DNA of 64,000 bases from GCA-2711565 sp963664245 (GCA_963664245.1 OY760934.1:248001-312000); one strand, 5' to 3'; positions 24,584-34,101 are shown, counted from the stretch's first letter. Notes: generated from the letters alone by a model not told the origin. Numbers and translations: made by a program.

Positions 24584-25940
24584 CCGATTTTATTTTTTTA
24601 CCGTAATCAAGTTGCTTTTGATGCTGATAAGCTGCTTCTTGGTTGCTTATGTTACCTTATATTATACGAACCGGTTTTTTACATTACTGGTTCTGCTCAT
24701 TCTTATTTTAATACAACTAATACACCTTATATATTATGTGAACAAAACGAACAGAGAGCTTGCGACTTTCCTGCTTTGTTTAAAGGACGGAAATACTTCA
24801 TTTGTTTTTGATGAGAATAAGTTTGAACGGAATTTTGGAAATTTATATAAAAGTTATCGTAATGTAAAAGAAGGTTTCAGCCGTTTAAGCAAAGAAAAAG
24901 AAAAAAATATTATTTTCTTGCAACAGGTTGTCGAACACCTGGCAACTCCTTTTTTAGGTATAAAGAACGCTTCAGAAATTATAATCAGTAACCGTTCTGC
25001 TTCCGATTTATTTGGGAATAAAAAATTTAAGAAGCTTTCTGATTTGGCTGAAATTCACTTCACATTTCCTGAAATAATAAAGGGGATGTCTAATAAGCAG
25101 CAAAGAACCTTTGAAATTAAGACCCTTGAAAACAAGTCCCAAACCCTTCTGTTAAGTGCCAGTGAATTTAGGCTCGAAGGGGATTTAATAAAGCTTATAA
25201 GTATCCAGGACATTGAAAATGAGATGGAAAAAAAAGAAATACAATCGTACCATAAACTTGTAAGGGTTTTGGCTCACGAAATTTCAAATTCCATAAACCC
25301 GATAACCATGCTGGTTGGGAACATTAAAATAAAGTCGGGAGTATTATTAAAAAACAAAAAATCTCCTGCTTCGGAGAATGAAAAAATATTGCACGACATT
25401 AATAGAAGTGCCGAAATAATTGAAACCCGCGGAAACGGATTGATTGATTTTATTAATGGGTACAAGAATTTCACCTCAATGCCCAAAATTGAAGTTCAGG
25501 AAGTTGATATTGAAGTGTTCTTACAGGATAGCTTGAAAATACTTGATGCAGAACTTAAAGAAAAAAACATAACGACAAGCATAAGTGTTGAGGAAAACTT
25601 GGGGGAATTTATGTTCGATCCTCACCAAATAGAGCAGGTCATAATCAACCTGATTAAAAATGCGATCCAGGCCTGTGTTCCTACAAAAGGGGAATCTTTT
25701 ATAAACCTAAAGGCTTATTCCGAAAAGCTTTATAATTATATTGAAGTTGTTGACAATGGAGTTGGAATTGAGAAGGAAATTCTCGATAAAATTTTCATCC
25801 CTTTTTTTACGACAAAAAAAGAGGGAAGTGGGATAGGTCTGAGTTTTTCAAAAAATATTATGCATTTACACCAAGGGCAAATTTTCGCAGATTCTCAACT
25901 CAACGAAACAAAATTTATAATGAAGTTCAAACGCAATTAA
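24573..25940 (+). CDS. Sensor histidine kinase, partner of the sigma-54 regulator
   Basis: A 455-residue kinase: two closely spaced N-terminal TMs (about 10-30 and 36-56) with almost no periplasmic loop, a PAS-like region (about 115-215), a dimerisation domain with His235 in LAHEISNSINP, and a catalytic ATPase domain with N-box NLIKNAIQAC, DNGVGIE, FTTKKEGSGIGLS. The HEISN form is typical of NtrY/NtrB-like kinases. With no outside loop it probably senses a membrane or cytoplasmic signal. Its end overlaps trmD (convergent) by four bases. Confidence 0.93.
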   Translation: MTYNRFYFFTVIKLLLMLISCFLVAYVTLYYTNRFFTLLVLLILILIQLIHLIYYVNKTNRELATFLLCLKDGNTSFVFDENKFERNFGNLYKSYRNVKEGFSRLSKEKEKNIIFLQQVVEHLATPFLGIKNASEIIISNRSASDLFGNKKFKKLSDLAEIHFTFPEIIKGMSNKQQRTFEIKTLENKSQTLLLSASEFRLEGDLIKLISIQDIENEMEKKEIQSYHKLVRVLAHEISNSINPITMLVGNIKIKSGVLLKNKKSPASENEKILHDINRSAEIIETRGNGLIDFINGYKNFTSMPKIEVQEVDIEVFLQDSLKILDAELKEKNITTSISVEENLGEFMFDPHQIEQVIINLIKNAIQACVPTKGESFINLKAYSEKLYNYIEVVDNGVGIEKEILDKIFIPFFTTKKEGSGIGLSFSKNIMHLHQGQIFADSQLNETKFIMKFKRN

Positions 25941-26617
25941 TCTTCGTTATATAATTCCGGTCTTCTTTCTTTGGTTCTTTCAATTGATTTCTCCAATTTC
26001 CACTTTTGGATTTCTTTTTCATTTCCGGAAAGTAAAATTTCGGGAACTGGCCAGCCTTTAAATTCTCTGGGGCGGGTATAAACCGGTGGCGAGATTAAAT
26101 CATTTTGAAAAGAATCGGAAAGGGCAGAGGTTTCGTCGCCCAAAACCCCCGGGATTAAACGTACAATACTGTCTGTAAGCACTGCTGCTGCAAGCTCTCC
26201 GCCAGATAAGACATAGTCGCCAATAGAAATCTCCATGGTGATTAAATGTTCTCTTATTCGCTCATCAATGCCTTTATAATGCCCGCATAATAAAATTAGA
26301 TTTTCTTTGCTAATAAAGGAATTGCTGAGTTTTTGATCCAATTTTAAGCCGTCAGGGCTTAAATAAATTACTTCATCATAGCTCCGGGCTTGTTTTAACA
26401 AAGATATGCAAGCGTCAATGGGTTCAATCATCATTACCATTCCGGCTCCTCCACCAAAAGCATAATCATCGACCGACTTATGTTTATTTCTTGAATACTC
26501 CCTTAAATTATGAAAATGAATTTCAACAAACTTTTTTTCTTTTGCTCTTTTTATGATTGAATGATTAAATGGTCCTTCAAACATTTCCGGGAATATGGTA
26601 ATAATATCAATTCTCAT
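25937..26617 (-). CDS. trmD: tRNA (guanine-37-N1)-methyltransferase
   Basis: Methylates G37 next to the anticodon, preventing frameshifts. The start at 26617 (MRIDIITIFPEMFEGPF) is preferred to the in-frame ATG at 26638 because a -7 box overlaps the latter. 226 residues, with the SPOUT knot motifs LLCGHYKGIDERI, EISIGDYVLSGGE and IPGVLGDE, and the C-terminal tRNA-binding part (YTRPREFKGWPVPE). Not linked to rplS or rpsP. The upstream region carries two of five operator-like palindromes shared with the XRE gene. Confidence 0.97.
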   Translation of the reverse strand: MRIDIITIFPEMFEGPFNHSIIKRAKEKKFVEIHFHNLREYSRNKHKSVDDYAFGGGAGMVMMIEPIDACISLLKQARSYDEVIYLSPDGLKLDQKLSNSFISKENLILLCGHYKGIDERIREHLITMEISIGDYVLSGGELAAAVLTDSIVRLIPGVLGDETSALSDSFQNDLISPPVYTRPREFKGWPVPEILLSGNEKEIQKWKLEKSIERTKERRPELYNED

Positions 26618-26635
26618 TCTGCAAATATTTAAAAA

Positions 26636-26643
26636 CAAAATTA
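26636..26643 (-). promoter_or_regulatory. -7 box for trmD
   Basis: Minus-strand TAATTTTG, exact TAnnTTTG, 18 bases before the ATG at 26617. Confidence 0.45.
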
Positions 26644-26680
26644 CAATTTTAAGTTATAGGGTAGGAGTAAATCCGATATA

Positions 26681-26942
26681 TTTACAAATGTGACAAGTAA
26701 TTACAGATAACATTTGTAACTCCATAAAAATTCACATATTTATACGTAAAAAATACACCATTCACAATAACTACTTGTAAAATAAATATAAAAATTAATC
26801 ATATCAATAATAACTTTAAGTTTTTTAGTGATGGTTATAGGTGTTTTTTAGTAAATTTATCAAGTGGGGTAGTCTGTATGTTAACAAATGTACACTAAAT
26901 ATAAATTATATTTGTAAACAAAATAATATTTACATTTGTAAC
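26681..26942. repeat. Five-copy palindromic operator, consensus GTTACA-WW-TGTAAC
   Basis: Copies at 26681-26694 (TTTACAAATGTGAC), 26707-26720 (ATAACATTTGTAAC), 26881-26894 (TTAACAAATGTACA), 26905-26918 (ATTATATTTGTAAA) and 26929-26942 (TTTACATTTGTAAC). The last ends directly before the ATG of the XRE gene and the fourth overlaps its -7 box, so binding would block transcription. The first two lie nearer the trmD promoter. The 160 bases between the two groups are AT-rich with no gene seen. The likely ligand is the XRE protein itself (autorepression, inference). Confidence 0.65.
26908..26915 (+). promoter_or_regulatory. -7 box for the XRE gene, inside an operator
   Basis: TATATTTG, exact TAnnTTTG, embedded in operator copy four and 27 bases before the ATG at 26943. 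Confidence 0.5.
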
Positions 26943-27368
26943 ATGATTGATCGTATACGATTATTATTAAAAGAGAAAAATTTAAATGCTGCACAATTTG
27001 CTGATTTAATCGGCGTACAACGATCCAGCATATCGCATGTATTATCAGGCCGGAATAAGCCAAGTTTGGAGTTTATTCAAAAAATATTGAAAGTATACCC
27101 TGATATAAGCTCCGATTGGTTAATATCGGGCAAAGGAGAAGTTGTAGCCCCCGCTAAAAGTCAAAGTGTGGATTTATTTACTTCATCCGATGATTCGTCA
27201 CAGGGAGGATCGAGCCTTAATAAGATGCGTCCTCAAACTTCTGAAAAGGTAGAAAAAACAGCGGTTCCCGAAAAGAAAAAGGAAACAGCATTACTAAGTG
27301 ATAGCTCTATTGAAAGGGTTATTATCTTTTATAAAAACGGGAAAATGAAAGAATATAAGCCTGAGTAA
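26943..27368 (+). CDS. XRE-family helix-turn-helix regulator
   Basis: Start at 26943 (MIDRIRLLLKEKNL); the frame is open upstream but that part covers the operators and promoter. Residues 3-62 form a Cro/CI-type HTH (AAQFADLIGVQRSSISHVLSGRNKPS) with the common extension DISSDWLISGKGE. The rest (about 65-141) is a Ser/Lys-rich linker and a short beta tail (SIERVIIFYKNGKMKEYKPE) conserved in Bacteroidota HTH proteins of this kind. Probably autoregulated through the five palindromes upstream. Confidence 0.88.
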   Translation: MIDRIRLLLKEKNLNAAQFADLIGVQRSSISHVLSGRNKPSLEFIQKILKVYPDISSDWLISGKGEVVAPAKSQSVDLFTSSDDSSQGGSSLNKMRPQTSEKVEKTAVPEKKKETALLSDSSIERVIIFYKNGKMKEYKPE

Positions 27369-27369
27369 C

Positions 27370-27789
27370 TTAGTACATTTCAATTCCTGAAAAGAAGAAA
27401 TCTGATTCTATTCTGGCGTTTTCATCGCTATCAGAGCCATGTACTGCATTTTCTCTTAACGAAGTTGCAAAAAGCTTACGTATTGTACCTTCTTCGGCAT
27501 TTTCCGGATTTGTAGCTCCAATAAGTTTACGGTAATCTTCAACGGCATTATTCTTTTCGAGAATAGCAGCAACAATGGGGCCTGACGACATAAAAATACA
27601 TAGATCCTTATAAAAGGGTTTGTCTTTATGGACAATGTAAAATTGTTCGGCACGTTTAAACGACATACGTACCATTTTAAGAGCAATAACCCTAAAGTCG
27701 GCTTCATTAATTATTGCTAATATCGGACCAATGTGGCCGTTTTCTACAGCCTTAGGCTTAATCATTGTAAAAGTTCTGTTTCCTTTCAT
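27370..27789 (-). CDS. ndk: Nucleoside diphosphate kinase
   Basis: Transfers phosphate from ATP to NDPs through a phospho-histidine. 139 residues, N-terminal RTFTMIKPKAV, nucleotide-site residues, and catalytic His117 in RENAVHGSDSDENA. One base separates its end from the XRE gene (convergent). No good -7 box is visible in the 112-base gap shared with the divergent nrnA. Confidence 0.98.
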   Translation of the reverse strand: MKGNRTFTMIKPKAVENGHIGPILAIINEADFRVIALKMVRMSFKRAEQFYIVHKDKPFYKDLCIFMSSGPIVAAILEKNNAVEDYRKLIGATNPENAEEGTIRKLFATSLRENAVHGSDSDENARIESDFFFSGIEMY

Positions 27790-27901
27790 AAATCGTAGAA
27801 ATATTGATTATTTATTGGTTTAATAAGAAGGTCTAAATTAATAAAATTATACTAATTTAGCGATTCATTTAAAGGTTAAATATCTTCTAATTATATCTAT
27901 T

Positions 27902-28906
27902 TTGGACATTACTGAGTTAAAAAAATTAAAACAGCTTCTGGAAGACAAGAATCAGAACATTATTATTACTTCGCATCGTAATCCTGATGGTGACGCTCTT
28001 GGTTCTGCCCTGGCTTTTTATGAATACCTTGCTCAGCAAGGGTTTAATGTAAATTGTGTGCTTCCGAATTATGCCCCTTCTTTTTTGACTTGGCTAAAAG
28101 GGTACGATCAGATTGTAATTTACGATGAAACCCCCGAAGTAGCTAAAAAACTGATAAATGAGGCTTCTGTTGTTTTTAGTTTAGATTATAATATCTATCA
28201 CCGTACAGGAAATATGCAAACAGCTCTTAGCAACACTAAGGCTAAAAAAGTATTGATTGACCATCATTTAGAACCATGGCAAGGTTTTGATATCAGTATA
28301 TCGAAGGTAGATATTAGCTCAACTTCCGAATTACTATTTGATGTTATTGCGTTCCTGGGAGGAAAAGAACAGATAAATAAAACGATTGCAGAAGCTTTGT
28401 ATGTTGGCATTGTGACGGATACCGGTTCGTTTAGTTACTCTTGTAACTACCCTGGGACATACAACAAAATTGCTTATTTGATGGAGAAAGAAGTTGATGC
28501 TGAAAAAATCCATCAATTGCTTTATGCAACTTTTACCGAAGATCGTTTACGGTTATTGGGGCATTGTTTGAGTGAACGTCTTAGGGTTCTTCCTGAACAT
28601 AAAACGGCATATATTTTTCTTAGCAGGGAAGATTTAGAACGTTTTAATTACCAAACGGGAGATAACGAAGGAATTGTAAATTATGCCCTAACAATAAAGG
28701 GAATTGAGTTTGCTGCGATGTTTACACAGCGCAATAATAAAGTCAGGATTTCTTTTCGTTCGAAAGGAAATTTTTCTGTTAATGAATTTGCCAGAACTCA
28801 CTACAATGGGGGAGGGCATAAAAATGCTGCCGGGGCAGATTCATTTAAAAATATGGATGAAACCTTAAAAGAATTTGTTGAACTAGTAAAAAATATTAAA
28901 ATCTAA
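27902..28906 (+). CDS. nrnA: DHH/DHHA1 phosphoesterase, NrnA type
   Basis: Degrades nano-RNA or pAp. 334 residues: DHH domain with motifs SHRNPDGDALGSALA, FSLDYN, VLIDHH and IVTDTGSF, and DHHA1 domain with GGGHKNAAGA. It starts at TTG (27902); the next in-frame Met is far into the DHH domain, so TTG is the only start that keeps the first motif. Its stop overlaps the start of the FKBP gene by one base, a tight operon. Confidence 0.93.
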   Translation: MDITELKKLKQLLEDKNQNIIITSHRNPDGDALGSALAFYEYLAQQGFNVNCVLPNYAPSFLTWLKGYDQIVIYDETPEVAKKLINEASVVFSLDYNIYHRTGNMQTALSNTKAKKVLIDHHLEPWQGFDISISKVDISSTSELLFDVIAFLGGKEQINKTIAEALYVGIVTDTGSFSYSCNYPGTYNKIAYLMEKEVDAEKIHQLLYATFTEDRLRLLGHCLSERLRVLPEHKTAYIFLSREDLERFNYQTGDNEGIVNYALTIKGIEFAAMFTQRNNKVRISFRSKGNFSVNEFARTHYNGGGHKNAAGADSFKNMDETLKEFVELVKNIKI

Positions 28907-30216
28907 TGATGAAAAAAATTACACCAATTTTTATTTTACTTGCTGTTGCAGGTTTATCTTTCTTTATGGCCTCTTGTAATAAATACAAAGGGTATGAAAA
29001 AACAGAGTCGGGAATTTATTATAAGTTTCATAAGAAAACAGATAGTATAAAGGTTGAAGCAGGTGATGAAGCTGAATTTAGAGCCCGGTACTATTTAAAA
29101 GATTCTGTTTTACATGATGCTTTCTCTCATCCGGTGAAACAACCGATGTTCGAATCTCAGTATATTGGGGATATATTCGAGTGTTTTTCATTAATGTCGG
29201 TTGGCGATAGTGCAACTTTTATCATTCAAGCTGATTCTTTCTTCCTTAAAACGGCTAGGGCACCAAAGCTTCCAAAGTTTGTGACTCCAAAAACAAAATT
29301 GTATTTGGATATTGAACTGCTCGGTTTAAAAACCAAGAAAGAAATTGAAATTGAAAAGCAAAAACAGTTAGCTGAGTATAAAGCAAAAGAGGAAAAAGAC
29401 ATTGAAGAATACAAGACCAAAAATCATTTCAGCAAGAAGTTTGCCGGAACAGATATCTTTTACAAACCTATATCAAGAGGTAAAGGTAATTATCCAGATT
29501 CATCGGATATGATAACGGTTGATTATGTGGTAAGAGTGCTGAATGGAAGGCGCTTAGGAGGAACGGACATTACTAAAAAGCCGATGGTATTTGAATGTTT
29601 TGGGAAGAACCATGAAACAAAAGCTTTCAATTTGGCGATCAGTAAAATGAGAAAAGGAGAAAAAGCTGAATTTATTGTTCCTTCATCGTATGCTTTTGGC
29701 GAAGAAGGTATGACAGGACGTATTTTGCCATACACTCCTTTATTTTACGAGATTGAGATTGTTGGTATTCAATCGAAAGCTGCTTATATAGCAGCTAAAG
29801 AAGAAAAAGATCGTGAATTGGTTAATGCTGAAGAAGAAAAAATTGCCAACTATTTGAAAGAAAATAATATCACTGAATCTCCTCGCGAAAGTGGTTTGTA
29901 TTATATTGAGAAGAAAGAAGGGCTGGGGAAACGCCCGCAAGAAGGAGATGTCGTAAAAGTTCACTATACTTTGTACACCCTTGAAGGTAAGAAAATTGAT
30001 TCATCTGTTGATCGTGGGCAACCGTTTACATTTACTGTGGGTAAAGGGCAGGTTATTGCAGGATGGGACGAAGCCTTGACTTTAATGAAAGAAGGTGCTC
30101 AGGCAACATTACTTATCCCTTCAAAAATTGCTTATGGTGATCGTCAAAGGAGTAAAGATATTTTACCTTACACACCTTTACGGTTTGAAGTTGAATTGCT
30201 TGAAATTGAAAAATAG
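28906..30216 (+). CDS. FKBP-type peptidyl-prolyl isomerase lipoprotein with three FKBP-like modules
   Basis: A 436-residue lipoprotein (lipobox MASC, Cys24). Three FKBP-like units are visible: a degenerate one (about 30-145), a second (about 170-290; AFGEEGM...LPYTPLFYEIEIV) and a canonical third (about 335-436; VHYTLYTLEGKKIDSS, VIAGWDEAL, IPSKIAYGD, LPYTPLRFEVEL). Charged helical linkers (EIEIEKQKQLAEYKAKEEKD) join them. A periplasmic or outer-membrane-attached chaperone, possibly for secreted proteins. FKBP lipoproteins are common in Bacteroidota, some linked to gliding/T9SS. Confidence 0.92.
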   Translation: MMKKITPIFILLAVAGLSFFMASCNKYKGYEKTESGIYYKFHKKTDSIKVEAGDEAEFRARYYLKDSVLHDAFSHPVKQPMFESQYIGDIFECFSLMSVGDSATFIIQADSFFLKTARAPKLPKFVTPKTKLYLDIELLGLKTKKEIEIEKQKQLAEYKAKEEKDIEEYKTKNHFSKKFAGTDIFYKPISRGKGNYPDSSDMITVDYVVRVLNGRRLGGTDITKKPMVFECFGKNHETKAFNLAISKMRKGEKAEFIVPSSYAFGEEGMTGRILPYTPLFYEIEIVGIQSKAAYIAAKEEKDRELVNAEEEKIANYLKENNITESPRESGLYYIEKKEGLGKRPQEGDVVKVHYTLYTLEGKKIDSSVDRGQPFTFTVGKGQVIAGWDEALTLMKEGAQATLLIPSKIAYGDRQRSKDILPYTPLRFEVELLEIEK

Positions 30217-30250
30217 AAAAAAAGCCCCTCTTTAAAGAGGGGCTTTTTTT
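30217..30250. terminator. Strong bidirectional terminator
   Basis: Perfect stem AAAAAAAGCCCCTCTTT/AAAGAGGGGCTTTTTTT. It follows the FKBP gene by no spacer, and its T-run contains the stop codon of the hybrid kinase gene on the other strand, so it ends both transcription units. Confidence 0.92.
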
Positions 30251-31490
30251 ATTGTTGTTTTATATTATCAATCAAACTAACCAGTTCCTGTGGTTTAAAG
30301 GGTTTGGCAAGATATTCGTTCATGCCTGCCGAAATACACATTTTGCGGTCTCGTTCCATTACGTAAGCTGTAATAGCAATGATCTTGATAGGTTTTTTAA
30401 CATTTTGTTTTTTCTCTACCTTTCTAATTTCGGAAGTCGCTTCAAGGCCATCCATTACCGGCATTTGAATATCCATTAAGATTAGATCGTAACTATTTTC
30501 TTCGAATTTTTTTACTGCAATTTTCCCGTTTTCAGCAATATCAACGGTATGTCCTTCTTTCTTCAGGGTAGCTGTTGCAAATTTCTGGTTCAGAAAATTA
30601 TCTTCTACCAATAAAATCGACATGGGTTTTTTGCTTTCAGTTTCAGCAACAGATTCAATAATTTTAGGTTTTTCGACATATTCGCCTATGCCTAATTCTG
30701 CCGTAAACCAAAAAGTTGATCCTTTGCCAACTTTGCTTTCAACGCCAATTTCCCCTTCCATTAAATTAGTTAGGTTTTTAGCAATAGCTAAGCCTAAACC
30801 GGTTCCACCATATTTACGGGTTGTTGTAGAATCAATTTGTGAGAAAGCCTGAAAAAGTTTAAGCTTATCTTCTTCAGATATACCAATACCAGTGTCAATA
30901 ACATTAAATCTAAACAAGCCTTTATCCTTACCTATATGCATGGGTTCAACATTGATGGTAACATTACCTTCTTTGGTGTATTTGATGGCGTTATTGGTAA
31001 GGTTGGTAAGAATTTGTTTTAAACGTGCTTTATCCCCGATTAATTCGTGCGGGATGCGTTCATCAATCCTGACATTTAATTCAATGCCTTTACCTTTTGC
31101 TTTGTTCATTAAAAGTTGCTGAACAGCTGTAATTTCATTTTTCAGAATGAACGGATTTGTATCGAGTTTAAGCTGTCCGGCTTCAATTCTTGAGAGATCA
31201 AGGATATCATCAATGATGGTCAGTAAGTTATTTCCTGAAACATTAATGATATCAAGAAATTCCATTTGTTCTTCAGTGAGGTCCGTTTGTTTTAAAACGT
31301 TATACATCCCAATAATGCCATTCATAGGGGTTCTGATCTCATGGCTGATATTGGCTAAAAACATTGATTTTAGCTGATTTGCAGCTTCATTAATCTCTTT
31401 AGCTTTTTTGAGTTCATGTTTTAATTCCTGAACCTGTACTTTTAGCTCATCAATTTCCTGAATTAAATCGTCACTTGATTTCTTATCCAT
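30249..31490 (-). CDS. Cytosolic hybrid histidine kinase
   Basis: A 413-residue protein with no TM and no sensor domain: coiled coil (about 1-40), dimerisation domain with His50 in NISHEIRTPMNG, ATPase domain with NLTNNAIKYT, DTGIGIS and GGTGLGLAI, and a C-terminal receiver with phosphoacceptor in LMDIQMPVMDG. It lies 17 bases after a second, TPR-containing hybrid kinase and is the last gene of the left polysaccharide block. It could relay or amplify the signal of that kinase (inference). Confidence 0.93.
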   Translation of the reverse strand: MDKKSSDDLIQEIDELKVQVQELKHELKKAKEINEAANQLKSMFLANISHEIRTPMNGIIGMYNVLKQTDLTEEQMEFLDIINVSGNNLLTIIDDILDLSRIEAGQLKLDTNPFILKNEITAVQQLLMNKAKGKGIELNVRIDERIPHELIGDKARLKQILTNLTNNAIKYTKEGNVTINVEPMHIGKDKGLFRFNVIDTGIGISEEDKLKLFQAFSQIDSTTTRKYGGTGLGLAIAKNLTNLMEGEIGVESKVGKGSTFWFTAELGIGEYVEKPKIIESVAETESKKPMSILLVEDNFLNQKFATATLKKEGHTVDIAENGKIAVKKFEENSYDLILMDIQMPVMDGLEATSEIRKVEKKQNVKKPIKIIAITAYVMERDRKMCISAGMNEYLAKPFKPQELVSLIDNIKQQ

Positions 31491-31507
31491 AACAATTATT
31501 AAAAAAA

Positions 31508-34096
31508 TTATTTTTTAATGTTCTTTTTTAGTTCAATTTGGCGATATATAATATTTGTTAATTCATTTTTATTCACCGGCTTGGGGATATAATCATCAAA
31601 ACCGGCATCTAATAAACGCTCTTTATCGCCTGTCATTGCATAAGCTGTTTGTGCAACAAACGGAACATTTTGGTATTCTCTCCATTTGCTTTTTACTTCA
31701 TGCATTAATTTAACGCCATCCCAGGGAGCCGGCAAATTAATATCAAACAACATAATGTCAAAGATTTTACCTTCTCTATAAGCTTTTTCAATGATTTCAA
31801 GAGTCTCATCGCCATCAACGGCTAAGGAATTGTCCCCGATTTTATCAAGCATTTTCTTTAATACCAATCGATTCATTCTGTCATCCTCAACAATAAAGAT
31901 ATTAAATTTCTCATTACTCTCTTCAGGAGTTTCCGAAATTATTTCTTTTTTAGGCTCTTGGATGCTTTCAGTAATAAGCTCTGTATCGGGTTTTAAGTAT
32001 ATTTTTACAATGGTTCCTTTGCCTTTTTCCGATTCAACAATAATATCTCCATTCATCAGATCAAGCAGGCGTTTGGCTAATGGCAGCCCTAGGCCAGCTC
32101 CCTGATAGGTTCTTGAATAACCAAGACTTTCCTGGCGGAATGCTTCAAAAATATGTTCCAGGTAGGCTTTATCTATTCCTATGCCGGTATCTTTAATCGA
32201 AATGCATACCTGTTTTCTTTTTTCATCAAAATCCGTAATTACATTGATGAACCCTTTGTCGGTGTATTTAACGGAATTATCAATAACATCGGTAATAATT
32301 TTGGTTAAGCTGTTTTCATCAACAATGACATTCGGTATATCGTTGTATTTAACATTGAATTTTAAACCTTTATCATTAGACTTAAATTTAAAGAGCTCAG
32401 CGGTTTTTTCTACGATTTGGTTAACCGAGCAGGAGGTGGGTTGCATATCGAGATCATTGGCCTCTATTCGGCTAATATCGATGATATTATTGAGCAGACT
32501 CAATAAGCGATCGCCACTTTCCTGGATGCCATTGGCATATTCATACAATTCCTGGTTTTCCATTAAGGATAATTCGGTGAGCAACAGGCTTGAGAAACCA
32601 ATGATCCCGTTCAACGGGGTTCGGATTTCATGCGACATATTGGCTAAAAAAGCATTTTTTAAATAATTGGCATCTTCGGCTTTTTTCAATGCTTTTTTTA
32701 ATTCTGTGTCCAATTCAATCCTTTGGTTTAGCCTTTCTTTTAGCTCTTTGGTTTGAATTTCAATTTCTTTTTTTAGCTCCTCGTCGAAATTTTTTAATTT
32801 CTTATCTGATTCTTTTAAATGTTTTTTTATGGATTGGCTTTCGTTGAAGTATACCTTGGTTTTTTTCTTATTAATAAAATAAACAACTAAAAGGCCCGTA
32901 AACAAGATAACGATGAGTATAATGGTAAGGCCTAAATATAGATTTAGCGATTTAATTTGATGTTTTTGATTTTGTTGATCCTGTGCCGAATGAAACAATA
33001 GGTCTGTTTTAAGAATATTTTCCCTTAAAGCATACTCTTCTGATACAATTTGTTTGAGTTTTTTGTTTATCTCATAAGAAAGTTCATAATGTTTATTTTG
33101 TGCTGCTGTGGCTTGCGAAAATTGAGAGTTGGCAGTATAAATTTTTGATAATAACAAATATAAATCATTGATTAACAAAATTTCATTCTCAGATTTTAAT
33201 TCTTCCAATGTATTTAAATTCAGATGAATTAATGCTGTTTTGTATTTTGCTTGCTTATAAAGGTTTTCAGAGAGTCCGTACAAGCATTTTAAATGATGGT
33301 GTTCAGATAAATATTGAGTGTATGTTAAGGCATTCTCAAGGGATTTTTGAGCAGTTTCCAGATCGTTTTTGAGTGTTAAAATATCGGCTTGTAGCAAATA
33401 GTCTTTAAATAGTTCTGCTTCTTTTTTTAAGGATTTATGAATGATTAAGGCCGATTGTAGAAAAAACAAGGCATCGTCATATTGGCCTTTTAAATAATTG
33501 GCTTTGCTAAGCTGGTAAAGGTTATCCGCCGAAAACTCCTGGTTGTTTGCTTTTTGGGCAAGATCGCGTCCCAATTCAAAACAACTGATTGCCGTATCAA
33601 TTTCTCCGGTTTTAATGAATAGCTTTCCAATTAGTAATTCTATTTCTCCGTAGTTATTGATCTCATCGAGCGTATTTTTTGCAGTCGTATAATAATCTGA
33701 GGCTCTTTCGTAAAAAGCTGTTTTGTAGAAAATTTTCCCAATAGATTTTGAAGACAGGTGAGCATTTTTTTGATCTTTAATCAAGTTTGCTTTTTTATTA
33801 CATTCAAGAAAATGTTTAAGCGAATAATTATAATTTTTATTTACAAGATAATAGTTTCCAAGAGCTAGGTTTGATTTTATAATAAGCTCCTTATCTTTCT
33901 GATTTTGGGCATAATCGTTAATCAAAAGTAACTGACCTACTTGTTGTTTTGCAAGGTGCTCCAACGATAAAACAGAATCAATTTTATTGGTTTTTATAAG
34001 CGATTCGACAAACGAAAAATCATTTGCCTGAGATGATGCAATTAAAGCAATTTGCAGTAATAGTAAATTTAGAAACAAAATAATTTTCTTAGTCAT
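31508..34096 (-). CDS. TPR-sensor hybrid histidine kinase
   Basis: An 862-residue kinase: signal peptide, about seven TPR-like helical repeats in the periplasm (about 30-345), one TM (about 372-395), a coiled coil (about 400-465), dimerisation domain with His489 in NMSHEIRTPLNG, ATPase domain (TDVIDNSVKYTDKG, DTGIGID, GAGLGLPLA), and a receiver (LFDINLPAPWDG). It starts five bases after the methyltransferase gene of the polysaccharide operon, so it is probably co-transcribed with it and may monitor cell-surface state. Confidence 0.93.
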   Translation of the reverse strand: MTKKIILFLNLLLLQIALIASSQANDFSFVESLIKTNKIDSVLSLEHLAKQQVGQLLLINDYAQNQKDKELIIKSNLALGNYYLVNKNYNYSLKHFLECNKKANLIKDQKNAHLSSKSIGKIFYKTAFYERASDYYTTAKNTLDEINNYGEIELLIGKLFIKTGEIDTAISCFELGRDLAQKANNQEFSADNLYQLSKANYLKGQYDDALFFLQSALIIHKSLKKEAELFKDYLLQADILTLKNDLETAQKSLENALTYTQYLSEHHHLKCLYGLSENLYKQAKYKTALIHLNLNTLEELKSENEILLINDLYLLLSKIYTANSQFSQATAAQNKHYELSYEINKKLKQIVSEEYALRENILKTDLLFHSAQDQQNQKHQIKSLNLYLGLTIILIVILFTGLLVVYFINKKKTKVYFNESQSIKKHLKESDKKLKNFDEELKKEIEIQTKELKERLNQRIELDTELKKALKKAEDANYLKNAFLANMSHEIRTPLNGIIGFSSLLLTELSLMENQELYEYANGIQESGDRLLSLLNNIIDISRIEANDLDMQPTSCSVNQIVEKTAELFKFKSNDKGLKFNVKYNDIPNVIVDENSLTKIITDVIDNSVKYTDKGFINVITDFDEKRKQVCISIKDTGIGIDKAYLEHIFEAFRQESLGYSRTYQGAGLGLPLAKRLLDLMNGDIIVESEKGKGTIVKIYLKPDTELITESIQEPKKEIISETPEESNEKFNIFIVEDDRMNRLVLKKMLDKIGDNSLAVDGDETLEIIEKAYREGKIFDIMLFDINLPAPWDGVKLMHEVKSKWREYQNVPFVAQTAYAMTGDKERLLDAGFDDYIPKPVNKNELTNIIYRQIELKKNIKK

Positions 34097-34101
34097 AGTA
34101 A

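Noticed and set aside
32181..32666. 161-codon plus-strand ORF
   Set aside because: Antisense shadow of the histidine kinase domain of the TPR hybrid kinase.
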